DNA of 6,182 bases from Oscillospiraceae bacterium. Its GTDB lineage: Bacteria; Bacillota_A; Clostridia; Oscillospirales; Ruminococcaceae. The translations under genes were made by a program, and so were the position numbers. The DNA lies in NCBI GenBank assembly GCA_017829075.1, contig JAGAJA010000065.1:1-6182 (forward strand). The letters run 5' to 3'. Shown in pieces: positions 1 to 6,038 of the stretch; position 1 is the stretch's first letter, and each line of letters starts with the position of its first letter. The notes beneath the pieces are model-generated. The model was not told the origin of the DNA, searched no databases, and was given only the letters and a program-made list of their open reading frames with translations.

Positions 1-1
1 G

Positions 2-118
2 GTACTTGAGCTTTTTGTCCAAGCCTATAATGCTTTTGGTGTTGCTAAAATGAACTTTCGGAAAAATAGAAATCCAAATTCTCGCGAATTGCCGTTTTCA
101 GTTCTTGACTTTTTATAA
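2..118 (+). pseudogene. 3' end of a truncated reading frame, transposase-like C-terminus
   Basis: The frame is open from the window edge to a TAA at 116-118 and encodes the last 38 residues of a protein whose start lies outside the window. The peptide contains AYNAFGVAKMNFRKNRNP and ends in RELPFSVLDFL. From memory, an aromatic/basic stretch followed by R-E-x-P-F-S-x-L-D-F at the extreme C-terminus is typical of some DDE transposases of insertion sequences in Clostridia; I could not run a search to confirm it. The stop lies only 38 bases before the -35 box of the next gene, so the right end of an insertion sequence could fall between 119 and 155, but I see no clear terminal inverted repeat. 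Whether the gene is intact upstream cannot be judged. The reading frame itself is more certain than the family assignment. Confidence 0.42.
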
Positions 119-126
119 TATGCGCA

Positions 127-138
127 GTGTGTCCACAC
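127..138. repeat. Short inverted repeat upstream of the DUF5714-arsC promoter (possible operator)
   Basis: The 12 bases GTGTGTCCACAC form a 5-bp dyad (GTGTG/CACAC) with a two-base centre. It lies 17 bases upstream of the -35 box, where an activator could bind. No regulator gene is adjacent and the site does not match an operator I can name, so the role is speculative and a chance palindrome is possible. Confidence 0.25.
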
Positions 139-155
139 CTGTTATATACAAGGGA

Positions 156-185
156 TTGACGAAACGGCATTTCTTATGTTATACT
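156..185 (+). promoter_or_regulatory. Sigma-A promoter of the DUF5714-arsC operon
   Basis: The -35 box TTGACG (156-161) and -10 box TATACT (180-185) are separated by 18 bases. Each hexamer differs from the housekeeping consensus at one position. A second, overlapping TATACT begins at 185 but would need a 23-base spacer, so it is less likely. Transcription would begin near 192, giving a leader of about 55 nt before the ATG at 246. There is no other complete promoter between the truncated frame upstream and this gene. Confidence 0.68.
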
Positions 186-245
186 ATACTTATTGAAGTG
201 CTGCTGACCCAAAGATAGGAAGCATTACGGAGAAAAGGAGCTAAT

Positions 246-947
246 ATGAACGAAGAATGCCTGATATGCAAGGCTCCGCTGGAGTATCTGACAGACAATA
301 CCCAGATGGAATGCGCGATATGCCACAAAACCGAACTCAGCAAGACCCGCTGTGTGAACGGACATTACATATGCAGTGAATGTCACACCCGCGGCATGGA
401 CAGCATTTTCTCACTGTGTCTGAACGAAGCCAGCCGGAATCCGGTGGAAATACTTGAAAAGATGATGTCGCTGCCATTTTGTCATATGCACGGGCCGGAG
501 CATCACGTTATGGTCGGAGCGGCTTTGCTCACTGCTTACAGCAATTCCGGAGGAAAGCTTGATCTCGAAAAGGCGTTTGCTGAGATGTACAGCCGCGGCA
601 AGTCGGTTCCGGGAGGAGCCTGCGGATTTTGGGGCGCGTGCGGCGCGGGAATAAGCGCAGGAATGTACATATCCATTGTCACCGGGTCAACTCCGTTGGC
701 AGGAGAGGCTTGGGGGCTTTCCAACAGAATGACCTCAGCGGCTCTGGCGAAGATAGGAGAGGTCGGCGGCCCGCGCTGCTGCAAGCGTGATTCCTACCTT
801 GCGATTACGGCGGCAGTGGAGTTCACACGGGAGCATCTCGGCGTTGAAATGGAGCTTGGAAAAATCTCCTGCACACGTTCCGCAATGAATAACCAGTGCA
901 TCGGCGGGAGATGTCCTTTCAATTCCGGAGAGGGAGTTCGTAAATGA
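246..947 (+). CDS. Cysteine-rich DUF5714-family protein
   Basis: This 233-residue protein resembles the DUF5714 family, whose biochemical role is unknown to me. It starts at ATG 246, preceded by AAGGAG at 235-240 with a 5-base gap. It has 16 cysteines. The N-terminal 50 residues form a zinc-ribbon-like region: C5-x2-C8, C23-x2-C26, and C36 with G39-H40 before C43-x2-C46. The conserved-looking core follows: HGPEHH (82-87), glycine-rich GGACGFWGACGAG (123-135), GGPRCC (174-179), and a C-terminal cluster C209, C218, C223 in NNQCIGGRCPF. This pattern suggests metal or Fe-S binding, which is inference. No signal peptide or membrane segment is visible, so it is probably cytoplasmic. It is the first gene of an operon and overlaps arsC by four bases, so the two are translationally coupled, suggesting a shared role in arsenic or thiol/metal handling. 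Family recognition is fairly sure; function is not. Confidence 0.83.
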   Translation: MNEECLICKAPLEYLTDNTQMECAICHKTELSKTRCVNGHYICSECHTRGMDSIFSLCLNEASRNPVEILEKMMSLPFCHMHGPEHHVMVGAALLTAYSNSGGKLDLEKAFAEMYSRGKSVPGGACGFWGACGAGISAGMYISIVTGSTPLAGEAWGLSNRMTSAALAKIGEVGGPRCCKRDSYLAITAAVEFTREHLGVEMELGKISCTRSAMNNQCIGGRCPFNSGEGVRK

Positions 948-1345
948 CAAGGGTCGCGTTTGTATGTGTGCACAATTCCTGCCGCAGCCAGATAGCGGAG
1001 GCTTTGTGCAGAAAAAACCTGTCGGATATATGCGAGTGCTGGTCTGCGGGAACCGAAATAAAATCGCGGATAAATCAGGACGCGGTGCGTCTGATGAAGC
1101 AGCTTTATGGGATAGACATGGAAAAACAGCAGTACCCGAAGCTGTTGTCGGATATCCCGCCGGTGGATATGGTGATAACAATGGGCTGTAATGTTCAGTG
1201 CCCGTATATCCCCGGCGTGAAGCGCACCGACTGGGGTCTGGAGGATCCCACCGGACAGGGCGACGAAAAATTCGTTGAGGTCATAAAGAAAATCGAGGAG
1301 AAATTGTGTGAACTGAGAAAGGCTCTGGCAGAGGCGCAGGGTTGA
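944..1345 (+). CDS. arsC: Arsenate reductase ArsC, thioredoxin-coupled (LMW phosphatase fold)
   Basis: The 133-residue protein has the low-molecular-weight tyrosine phosphatase P-loop at its N-terminus: C8-VHNSC-R14, with S15 following (C-x5-R-S). Two more cysteines, C82 and C86 in MGCNVQCPYIPG, sit where thioredoxin-type ArsC enzymes carry their relay cysteines. The later WGLEDPTG segment carries D101, the expected general acid. The known reaction of this family is reduction of arsenate to arsenite by a three-cysteine disulfide cascade, with thioredoxin as reductant, in the cytoplasm. The relay cysteines argue against a pure protein phosphatase. The length is normal for the family. The ATG overlaps the stop of the DUF5714 gene as ATGA, and AGGGAG at 931-936 is a suitable binding site 7 bases upstream. 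The product arsenite needs export, yet no arsB, acr3 or arsR is present in the window; they may lie elsewhere. Confidence 0.9.
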   Translation: MTRVAFVCVHNSCRSQIAEALCRKNLSDICECWSAGTEIKSRINQDAVRLMKQLYGIDMEKQQYPKLLSDIPPVDMVITMGCNVQCPYIPGVKRTDWGLEDPTGQGDEKFVEVIKKIEEKLCELRKALAEAQG

Positions 1346-1369
1346 TGGAACTTCCTGCGTAGATTTGCA

Positions 1370-1385
1370 GCATATGAGCATATGA
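1370..1385. repeat. Tandem GCATATGA repeat / CATATG dyad
   Basis: GCATATGA occurs twice back to back (1370-1377 and 1378-1385). Because CATATG is itself a palindrome, 1371-1384 also reads as CATATG-AG-CATATG, an inverted repeat with a two-base centre. It lies between the arsC stop and the terminator stem, inside the transcribed 3' region. Its role is unknown; a protein-binding site or a scar of recombination are possibilities, as is chance. Confidence 0.35.
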
Positions 1386-1390
1386 ATACA

Positions 1391-1427
1391 GACCCGAAGC
1401 GCCGAAATCCGCTCCGGGTCTTTTGTT
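1391..1427 (+). terminator. Intrinsic terminator of the DUF5714-arsC operon
   Basis: Left arm GACCCGAAGCG (1391-1401) pairs with CGCTCCGGGTC (1410-1420), giving 10 of 11 pairs with one internal mismatch and an 8-base loop. It is followed directly by TTTTGTT. It lies 45 bases after the arsC stop, in the right orientation to end that operon and to separate it from the recombinase genes. Confidence 0.85.
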
Positions 1428-1486
1428 AAGGCGTATCTCAGAAAAAGGACAAGCGCAGCCTCATATACTGTACAGAGGTGATGTAT

Positions 1487-1690
1487 ATGGCTGTTATCAG
1501 AAGCATTGTTACAAGCCGCGGCGCTGTAGTGAATATCCGTGATGAGGGTTACGCAGGAGCTGCCGGAGATGTGCTTTTATACCGCCGTGAGGAAATTCTG
1601 AATACCGCTGTACGGATAGCGCAGGAGGCTGAGCAGCGCAGGCAGCGGCTGAATAGTGCCGGTCAGGAGCTTCACGATGAGAAACTGTGA
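1487..1690 (+). CDS. Small charged protein of unknown function, coupled to the recombinase
   Basis: I do not recognise this 67-residue protein. The start is taken at ATG 1487 because AGAGGTG at 1474-1480 lies 6 bases upstream; in-frame GTG 1478 and ATG 1481 fall in or against that binding site. The N-terminal half (MAVIRSIVTSRGAVVNIRDEG) looks beta-rich with basic residues. The C-terminal half, from about residue 30 (RREEILNTAVRIAQEAEQRRQR), should be one amphipathic, highly charged helix. It overlaps the recombinase gene by 14 bases and shares its strand, so both are made from one message. Small basic proteins beside large serine recombinases can be recombination directionality factors, but here that is inference from position and charge only. 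No convincing promoter is seen; a TATACT at 1464-1469 has no -35 partner. Confidence 0.62.
   Translation: MAVIRSIVTSRGAVVNIRDEGYAGAAGDVLLYRREEILNTAVRIAQEAEQRRQRLNSAGQELHDEKL
1665..1669 (+). promoter_or_regulatory. Ribosome binding site fixing the recombinase start
   Basis: AGGAG ends 7 bases before ATG 1677 and lies inside the small upstream gene. It supports start 1677 over the in-frame ATG at 1656, which precedes this site, and over ATG 1692, which would be 22 bases away. Confidence 0.7.
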
Positions 1691-3230
1691 TATGCCGCAA
1701 TACGCGATCTATCTCCGAAAATCCCGTGCCGATCTTGACGCAGAAGCGCTCGGTCAGGGAGAAACTCTTGCCCGGCATAGGGCGGCTCTTCTGGAGCTTG
1801 CCGGCAGGAACGGCTTTTCTGTTGGCGAAATATACCATGAGATAGTTTCCGGCGACAGCATAGAGGCTCGACCGGAAATGCTTAGGCTGCTTACGGACGT
1901 GGAGAAAGGACGCTGGGCTGGAGTGCTTTGCATGGACATTGACCGTCTGGCAAGGGGCGACAGCGCGGATCAAGCGAGGATATCCCGCACCTTCCGCATT
2001 GCAAAGACGCTGATAATCACACCATCGAGAGTATATGACACCACTCAGGACAGCGATGAGGAATATGTTGATTTCGAGCTTTTCATGGCGCGGCGGGAAT
2101 ACAAGGCTATATCCCGGCGGATAATGCGCGGGCGCATAGCTTCGGCGGGAGAGGGTCATTTCATAGGAAGCGTTCCGCCCTTCGGGTATGACAAGGTGAA
2201 GCTTGAAAAGGGTCGGGGATTTACCTTGAAGCCGAACGCGGAGAGTGAAACTGTGAAGCTTATTTTTGCGCTTTGCGCCGGAGGTCTGGGCAGACGCTCT
2301 ATCGCCCGCAGGCTGGACGATATGGGATTTCCGCCCAGAAGCGGCGGTAAATGGAGCAGCGCCAGCATTTCCGATATCCTGCGAAATCCGGTTTACTGCG
2401 GTAAGATACGCTGGCAGTTCCGGCGGGAGGAGAGAGCCTCGCAAAACGGCGTAGTTACCCGCCGCAGAAGCAGAAATCCCGATTGCATCATGGCGGAGGG
2501 ACTGCACCCGGCGATAATTAGCGAGAGCGACTTTGAGCGGGTGCAGCAGATTATGTCCAGCCGCAGGGAACCTCCCAAAACGCGAAGCGCTGAGCTTCGC
2601 AATCCGCTGTCCGGGTTAGTGTACTGCGGAATATGCGGGGCGATGATGACAAGGCTTGGCACTGGCGCGCGCAACCGCAGCGATATCCTGCGCTGTCCAA
2701 CCAGAAGCTGCCCGAATGTTTCCTCAAAGCTGAGCCTTGTCGAGGACGCGCTTGTCGAGGGACTTTCCGGTTGGATTAACGGCTGTACGGTGGAGGTCAG
2801 CCGAAAGCCTGCCGGAACTATCTCCACAGGGCTTGCGAAAAACGCGGCGGCGAAGCTGAGAACGGAACTATCCGGACTGCCGGGGCAGCGGGACAGGATA
2901 TATTCGCTTTTGGAGCAGGGGATATATTCCCCGCAGGAATTCCGGGAGCGAATGGAGGCTCTTGAGCGGCGGCGGGAGCGGCTTTCTGAGCAGCTTGAGA
3001 ATGCAGAGCGGGAACTGAGAAATGCAGAGGAATGCCACGAGATGACCCCTCAGACAGCGAAAATATCGGACATATACGCTGGTTCCACTCCGGAAGAAAA
3101 GAACCGCCTGCTAAAAACTCTCCTCAGCCGTGTCACCTACATAAAAACCTCCCGGAACACCCGGCGCGATCCGGATAGGTGCGGTTTTACGCTGGATATT
3201 TTTCCCATTCTTCCGGATTTTTTGCGTTAA
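1677..3230 (+). CDS. Large serine recombinase (site-specific integrase/excisionase)
   Basis: The 517-residue protein has the full architecture of a large serine recombinase. The catalytic domain (about 1-150) opens with YAIYLRKSRAD, where S16 is the expected nucleophile, and carries the arginine-bearing motif DIDRLARGD (87-95). FMARREYKAISRRIMRGR forms the following linker helix. A recombinase DNA-binding domain starts around PPFGYD (167-172). A zinc ribbon follows with C317-x2-C320 and C340-x4-C345. A coiled coil (about 389-450) is the segment that in this family controls synapsis and direction. The C-terminus ends in the usual basic/beta tail, so the gene looks complete. Such enzymes cut and rejoin attP and attB to move prophages, conjugative elements or cassettes. 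The upstream 67-residue gene overlaps it by 14 bases. No cargo or conjugation genes are visible. It is probably a remnant, the edge, or the core of a mobile element. Confidence 0.94.
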   Translation: MRNCDMPQYAIYLRKSRADLDAEALGQGETLARHRAALLELAGRNGFSVGEIYHEIVSGDSIEARPEMLRLLTDVEKGRWAGVLCMDIDRLARGDSADQARISRTFRIAKTLIITPSRVYDTTQDSDEEYVDFELFMARREYKAISRRIMRGRIASAGEGHFIGSVPPFGYDKVKLEKGRGFTLKPNAESETVKLIFALCAGGLGRRSIARRLDDMGFPPRSGGKWSSASISDILRNPVYCGKIRWQFRREERASQNGVVTRRRSRNPDCIMAEGLHPAIISESDFERVQQIMSSRREPPKTRSAELRNPLSGLVYCGICGAMMTRLGTGARNRSDILRCPTRSCPNVSSKLSLVEDALVEGLSGWINGCTVEVSRKPAGTISTGLAKNAAAKLRTELSGLPGQRDRIYSLLEQGIYSPQEFRERMEALERRRERLSEQLENAERELRNAEECHEMTPQTAKISDIYAGSTPEEKNRLLKTLLSRVTYIKTSRNTRRDPDRCGFTLDIFPILPDFLR

Positions 3231-3310
3231 AACCTACCATACCACTTCCTAAATATGCACAGAAATCTTTCGCAGAAATTGTTTAAATGTTCAAAATTCA
3301 GCCGTTAATG

Positions 3311-3339
3311 TTGACCTTTTATTATTTTAGTGATATAAT
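3311..3339 (+). promoter_or_regulatory. Strong sigma-A promoter of the chemotaxis receptor gene
   Basis: TTGACC (3311-3316) and TATAAT (3334-3339) are separated by exactly 17 bases. A TG at 3331-3332 one base before the -10 box makes it an extended -10 promoter. The start of transcription should be near 3346, leaving a leader of about 90 nt. This gives the receptor its own transcription unit, independent of the recombinase. Confidence 0.85.
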
Positions 3340-3386
3340 GAGTTAAACAGCTAATTGCATTTATTTACTGTTCAGCCGGGGCTTCC

Positions 3387-3418
3387 TCGACTGCCGATAA
3401 ATCAGATGTGCAAGTCGA
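3387..3418 (+). promoter_or_regulatory. Leader hairpin just upstream of the receptor ribosome binding site
   Basis: TCGACT (3387-3392) is complementary to AGTCGA (3413-3418), enclosing a 20-base loop that begins GCCGATAAATC. The right arm ends two bases before the AAAGGAG binding site (3421-3427). It could influence translation or be a protein or ligand site, but it does not match a riboswitch class I know. GCCGATAA (3393-3400) equals the -10 consensus of sigma-28 (SigD/FliA), yet no TAAA -35 element lies 14-16 bases upstream. Confidence 0.4.
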
Positions 3419-3420
3419 AA

Positions 3421-3427
3421 AAAGGAG
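3421..3427 (+). promoter_or_regulatory. Ribosome binding site fixing the receptor start
   Basis: AAAGGAG lies 8 bases before ATG 3436. It selects this start over an in-frame TTG at 3355, which would add 27 residues lacking membrane character. Confidence 0.85.
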
Positions 3428-3435
3428 AATTTTGT

Positions 3436-5442
3436 ATGACGTTCCTATCAAAGATGCCTATTAAAAAGCATATTATCGTTGTGATGCTGGTAATGGTGCT
3501 GCTTCCGCTTCTTATCTGCGGCGGAGTTGCTATGGGGCTGAACTATAACACCTCGGTAAATGCAGCGGCAACGAACATGGAGGAAATGGCGGTACTCTGC
3601 GCAGAAAGAATTCACTGGGAATTACAGACCTTTACCACTATTGCAAGAGAGGCTGGCTGCAATTCAGAACTCGCAGACCCGGCGGTTTCCAACTCTCAGA
3701 AAGAGGAGATACTCGATGTGAGAGTTAAGGAGAATAATTTCCGTCAGGCGGATATCATAGGCGCTGACGGAAAATGTCTCTTTGACGGTGAGGATTTTAC
3801 GAATGATCCCTGCTATATCGAAGCAATGAAGGGCAATACATATTTTTCCGAGCCGACTGTTTCTCCGGAAACGGGAAAGATCACGGCTATGGTTTCCGCT
3901 CCGCTGTGGGAGGGAGGAGTAGAAGGTTCTGCGCCTGTCGGCTGCGTTTACTTTGTTCCTGACGAGGAATTTCTCAACGATATCATGAGGGAGATAAAGT
4001 TCAGCGAGCACAGCGCCGCTTACATAATCGACAAGAACGGCAATACTATCGCCGATGTCGATTCTGATGTTGTAAAGAATGGCGAGAATATCGAGGCTCT
4101 TGCCCTTGAGAATAGCGGATATAAAGCCCTTGCAGCAACTCATGAAAAGATGAGAAACGGTGAAACAGGTTTCTATGACTACTATGAAAACGGTGTGAGA
4201 GAGTTCATGGGATATGCCCCCATATCCGGAACTGATGGTTGGTCTATTGCTGTATACGCTTTTGCTGATGATTTCTTGGGTGAGGCATATCTTACAATAA
4301 TTATCACGTTAATACTGATCGCCATAGCGATTGTTGCAACTTCTGTCAGCGCAATGTTTACCGGTAAGCATATCGGCACTCCAATTAAGCTTTGCACAGA
4401 TCGTCTTGTAAAGCTTGCGCAGGGTGATCTTTCAAGTCCTGTTCCCGTGGTCAAGGCAAAGGACGAAACCGGAGTTCTTGCCCAGACGACCCAGACGCTT
4501 GTCAATGATTTCAACAGAATTATTGATAACATTGACTTCAACCTTTCAGGCATGGCAAACGGAAACTTCAATCTCATAAATGAAGAAGGCAATGCGAATG
4601 TGGAAAGTATATATGTCGGCGACTTCCATAAGCTGATAGAGTCAGTTGGTATGATAACTGTGCGGCTCAGCGATACTCTCCGTCAGATAAATGTTGCGGC
4701 GGATCAGGTGTCCAGCGGAGCGGATCAGGTGTCCTGCGGAGCGCAGGCTCTTTCACAGGGCGCGACCGAGCAGGCTTCCTCCATTGAGGAGCTGGCGGCA
4801 ACTATCATATCCATTTCCGACATGATAAACCGCAACGCGAAGGACGCGGAAAACGCGAGCAAGCTCACCGCAGAAGCCGGTGGCAAGATGATGGAAGCAA
4901 ACCAGAAAATGGAGGGTCTTGTGTCTGCAATGACCGAGATCAGCGATTCCTCCGCGGAAACCAAGAACATCATCAAGACTATCGAGGACATTGCGTTCCA
5001 GACCAATATCCTTGCGCTCAACGCGGCAATCGAAGCGGCGAGAGCCGGAGAAGCAGGAAAGGGCTTTGCAGTGGTTGCTGACGAGGTTAGAAATCTTGCG
5101 GCGAAATCTGCGGAAGCAGCCCAGAACACCACCAACCTCATTGAAGGAACGGTTCAGGCTATCAACAACGGCAGCGCTCTTGTCGGCGAGGTTGCGGACG
5201 TGATGAATCAGGTGTCGGCTTCGGCGGGACAGGTTGCTGTGATCAACGACAAGATATCCGAGGCTTCAAAGGAGGCAGCGGATTCCATCACGCAGGTGAC
5301 TGTCGGCGTGGAGCAGATCTCCAATGTTGTGCAGACCAACTCCGCAACTGCGGAACAGTCGGCGGCGGCTTCGGAGGAGCTTTCGGGACAGGCTCAGATG
5401 CTGGATTCGCTGGTGTCGGAGTTCAAACTCAGGGCAGAATAA
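3436..5442 (+). CDS. Methyl-accepting chemotaxis protein (dCache, HAMP, signalling domain)
   Basis: The 668-residue protein is a transmembrane chemoreceptor. Residues 13-35 form the first membrane helix after a basic start. Residues 36-285 are extracellular and read as a double Cache domain, with a membrane-distal lobe ([16 protein letters not shown] from 105, then [17 protein letters not shown]) and a proximal lobe ([16 protein letters not shown] from 194, ending [12 protein letters not shown]). Residues 286-308 are the second membrane helix. A HAMP domain starts around GTPIKL (314-319). The cytoplasmic coiled coil carries the conserved hairpin tip, residues 516-555, with [19 protein letters not shown] and [13 protein letters not shown], which binds CheW and the kinase CheA. 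The C-terminus ends EFKLRAE without a CheR-tethering pentapeptide. The ligand is unknown; I do not see the amino-acid-binding dCache signature. No che or flagellar genes are adjacent. The gene appears intact, with its own promoter. Confidence 0.95.
   Translation: MTFLSKMPIKKHIIVVMLVMVLLPLLICGGVAMGLNYNTSVNAAATNMEEMAVLCAERIHWELQTFTTIAREAGCNSELADPAVSNSQKEEILDVRVKENNFRQADIIGADGKCLFDGEDFTNDPCYIEAMKGNTYFSEPTVSPETGKITAMVSAPLWEGGVEGSAPVGCVYFVPDEEFLNDIMREIKFSEHSAAYIIDKNGNTIADVDSDVVKNGENIEALALENSGYKALAATHEKMRNGETGFYDYYENGVREFMGYAPISGTDGWSIAVYAFADDFLGEAYLTIIITLILIAIAIVATSVSAMFTGKHIGTPIKLCTDRLVKLAQGDLSSPVPVVKAKDETGVLAQTTQTLVNDFNRIIDNIDFNLSGMANGNFNLINEEGNANVESIYVGDFHKLIESVGMITVRLSDTLRQINVAADQVSSGADQVSCGAQALSQGATEQASSIEELAATIISISDMINRNAKDAENASKLTAEAGGKMMEANQKMEGLVSAMTEISDSSAETKNIIKTIEDIAFQTNILALNAAIEAARAGEAGKGFAVVADEVRNLAAKSAEAAQNTTNLIEGTVQAINNGSALVGEVADVMNQVSASAGQVAVINDKISEASKEAADSITQVTVGVEQISNVVQTNSATAEQSAAASEELSGQAQMLDSLVSEFKLRAE
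4699..4740 (+). repeat. 21-bp tandem duplication inside the receptor gene
   Basis: Two adjacent 21-base units (4699-4719 and 4720-4740) differ at one base and encode ADQVSSG and ADQVSCG. They keep frame and add exactly one heptad to the cytoplasmic coiled coil, before the related heptad AQALSQG. Receptors of this family tolerate length change only in matched heptads on both helices, so this may be an ordinary feature or a recent duplication. Confidence 0.6.
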
Positions 5443-5466
5443 AATCAAGGACTGTCATTTGGCTGG

Positions 5467-5504
5467 CTGCCGATAAAGCAGCTTTCGACCTGCCGAGCAA
5501 ATCA
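5467..5504 (+). repeat. Two sequences related to the receptor leader, 3' of the receptor gene
   Basis: CTGCCGATAAA at 5467-5477 is identical to 3391-3401 in the receptor leader. Just beyond it, 5485-5504 reads TCGACCTGCCGAGCAAATCA and aligns with 3387-3404 (TCGACTGCCGATAAATCA) apart from one inserted base and T replaced by GC. The first copy sits in a small hairpin (GCTGC 5466-5470 with GCAGC 5478-5482, 7-base loop) followed by TTT, which might be a weak receptor terminator. The second sits beside GCCGA/TCGGC pairing (5492-5496 with 5505-5509). Function is unknown. Confidence 0.4.
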
Positions 5505-5548
5505 TTCGGCGATTAGATGAAGTTTCGGCGAGGCGAAATTGCCTATGA

Positions 5549-5986
5549 TCCGCACGACCGTATACATACGGCCCGCCCCTAGCCGTATCCCCGATAAACG
5601 AAGTTCGCCGGGTGCTGGATTATGCTGTTACAGAGATCCCGCCGGAGAAGATACTCATGGGAATGCCGAATTACGGCTACGACTGGACTCTGCCGTTCAT
5701 GCGCGGTACTCCCGCAAGAAGCCTGAGCTTCACGGAGGCAGTGGAACTGGCGCAGAAGTACGGCGTGGAGATACAGTACGACGAAACCGCGCAGGCGCCT
5801 TTCTTCTATTACACCGACAACGGACGGCAGCACGTTGTTTGGTTTGACGACCCGCGCAGCATTGACGCGAAGCTAAAGCTCATCGACGAGTACGACCTTG
5901 CCGGAGCAAGCTTCTGGACTGTAAACCGCTGCTATGTACCGAACTGGCTTGTTCAGCGGAGCCTTTATGAAACGGTGAAGCTTTGA
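5549..5986 (+). pseudogene. C-terminal remnant of a GH18 glycosidase (YaaH/SleL-like)
   Basis: The frame is open from a TGA at 5546-5548 to a TGA at 5984-5986. Homology to the C-terminal part of YaaH/SleL-type GH18 glycosidases begins at about 5561 with YTYGPPLAVSPINEVRRVLDY and continues through IPPEKILMGMPNYGYDWTLP, the YDETAQAPFFYY strand, the VVWFDDPRS segment, and the terminal ASFWTVNR strand of the barrel. Known members cleave N-acetylglucosamine linkages in spore cortex peptidoglycan. The first two thirds of the domain, including the DxxDxE catalytic motif and any LysM repeats, are missing; the sequence upstream does not encode them in any frame I read. A GTG at 5612 could start a 124-residue protein, but it falls inside the conserved fold and has no good ribosome binding site. 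I therefore call a non-functional remnant. Confidence 0.82.
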
Positions 5987-5998
5987 GTTTATATGGAA

Positions 5999-6033
5999 AC
6001 GACCTGAGAAGTATTCTATGCTTCTCAGGTCGT
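5999..6033. repeat. Hairpin 1 of the array: 13-bp perfect inverted repeat
   Basis: ACGACCTGAGAAG (5999-6011) is perfectly complementary to CTTCTCAGGTCGT (6021-6033) around a 9-base loop. It begins 12 bases after the glycosidase remnant stop and could be that gene's old terminator, but no T-tract follows; the next bases are CAGACC. On the minus strand it is followed by TTTCC after the last paired bases, a very weak U-tract. Confidence 0.85.
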
Positions 6034-6038
6034 CAGAC

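Noticed and set aside
105..119. TTGACT and TATAAT near 105-119 as a promoter
   Set aside because: They are only three bases apart, and neither has a partner at the proper distance; both lie at the end of the truncated reading frame.
735..1381. Two minus-strand open frames across the DUF5714-arsC operon
   Set aside because: Both are antisense to recognised genes, and the translated peptides show no family features.
1656..1676. Upstream ATG of the recombinase frame at 1656
   Set aside because: The AGGAG site at 1665-1669 lies after it and points to ATG 1677; the seven extra residues carry no conserved feature.
1509..2507. Long open frame of 332 codons on the minus strand opposite the recombinase
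   Set aside because: It lies antisense to a clearly conserved serine recombinase, has no ribosome binding site or recognisable domain, and its composition is that expected from a reversed coding strand.
3376..3400. Complete sigma-28 promoter for the receptor
   Set aside because: The GCCGATAA octamer is perfect, but no TAAA-like element lies 14-16 bases upstream (the sequence there is GC-rich), so I do not call a promoter.
3355..3435. N-terminal extension of the chemoreceptor from TTG 3355
   Set aside because: The start lies only about nine bases after the predicted transcription start and has no binding site; ATG 3436 has an ideal AAAGGAG and begins right before the first membrane helix.
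3346..3435. Cyclic-di-GMP or other known riboswitch in the receptor leader
   Set aside because: The leader lacks the conserved cores and tetraloop-receptor layout of the c-di-GMP classes and of other common riboswitches I know; only a single 6-bp hairpin is seen.
5539..5847. Overlapping plus-strand frame of about 100 codons across the glycosidase remnant
   Set aside because: The glycosidase similarity is in another frame, and this one encodes an arginine/proline-rich peptide with no family resemblance.
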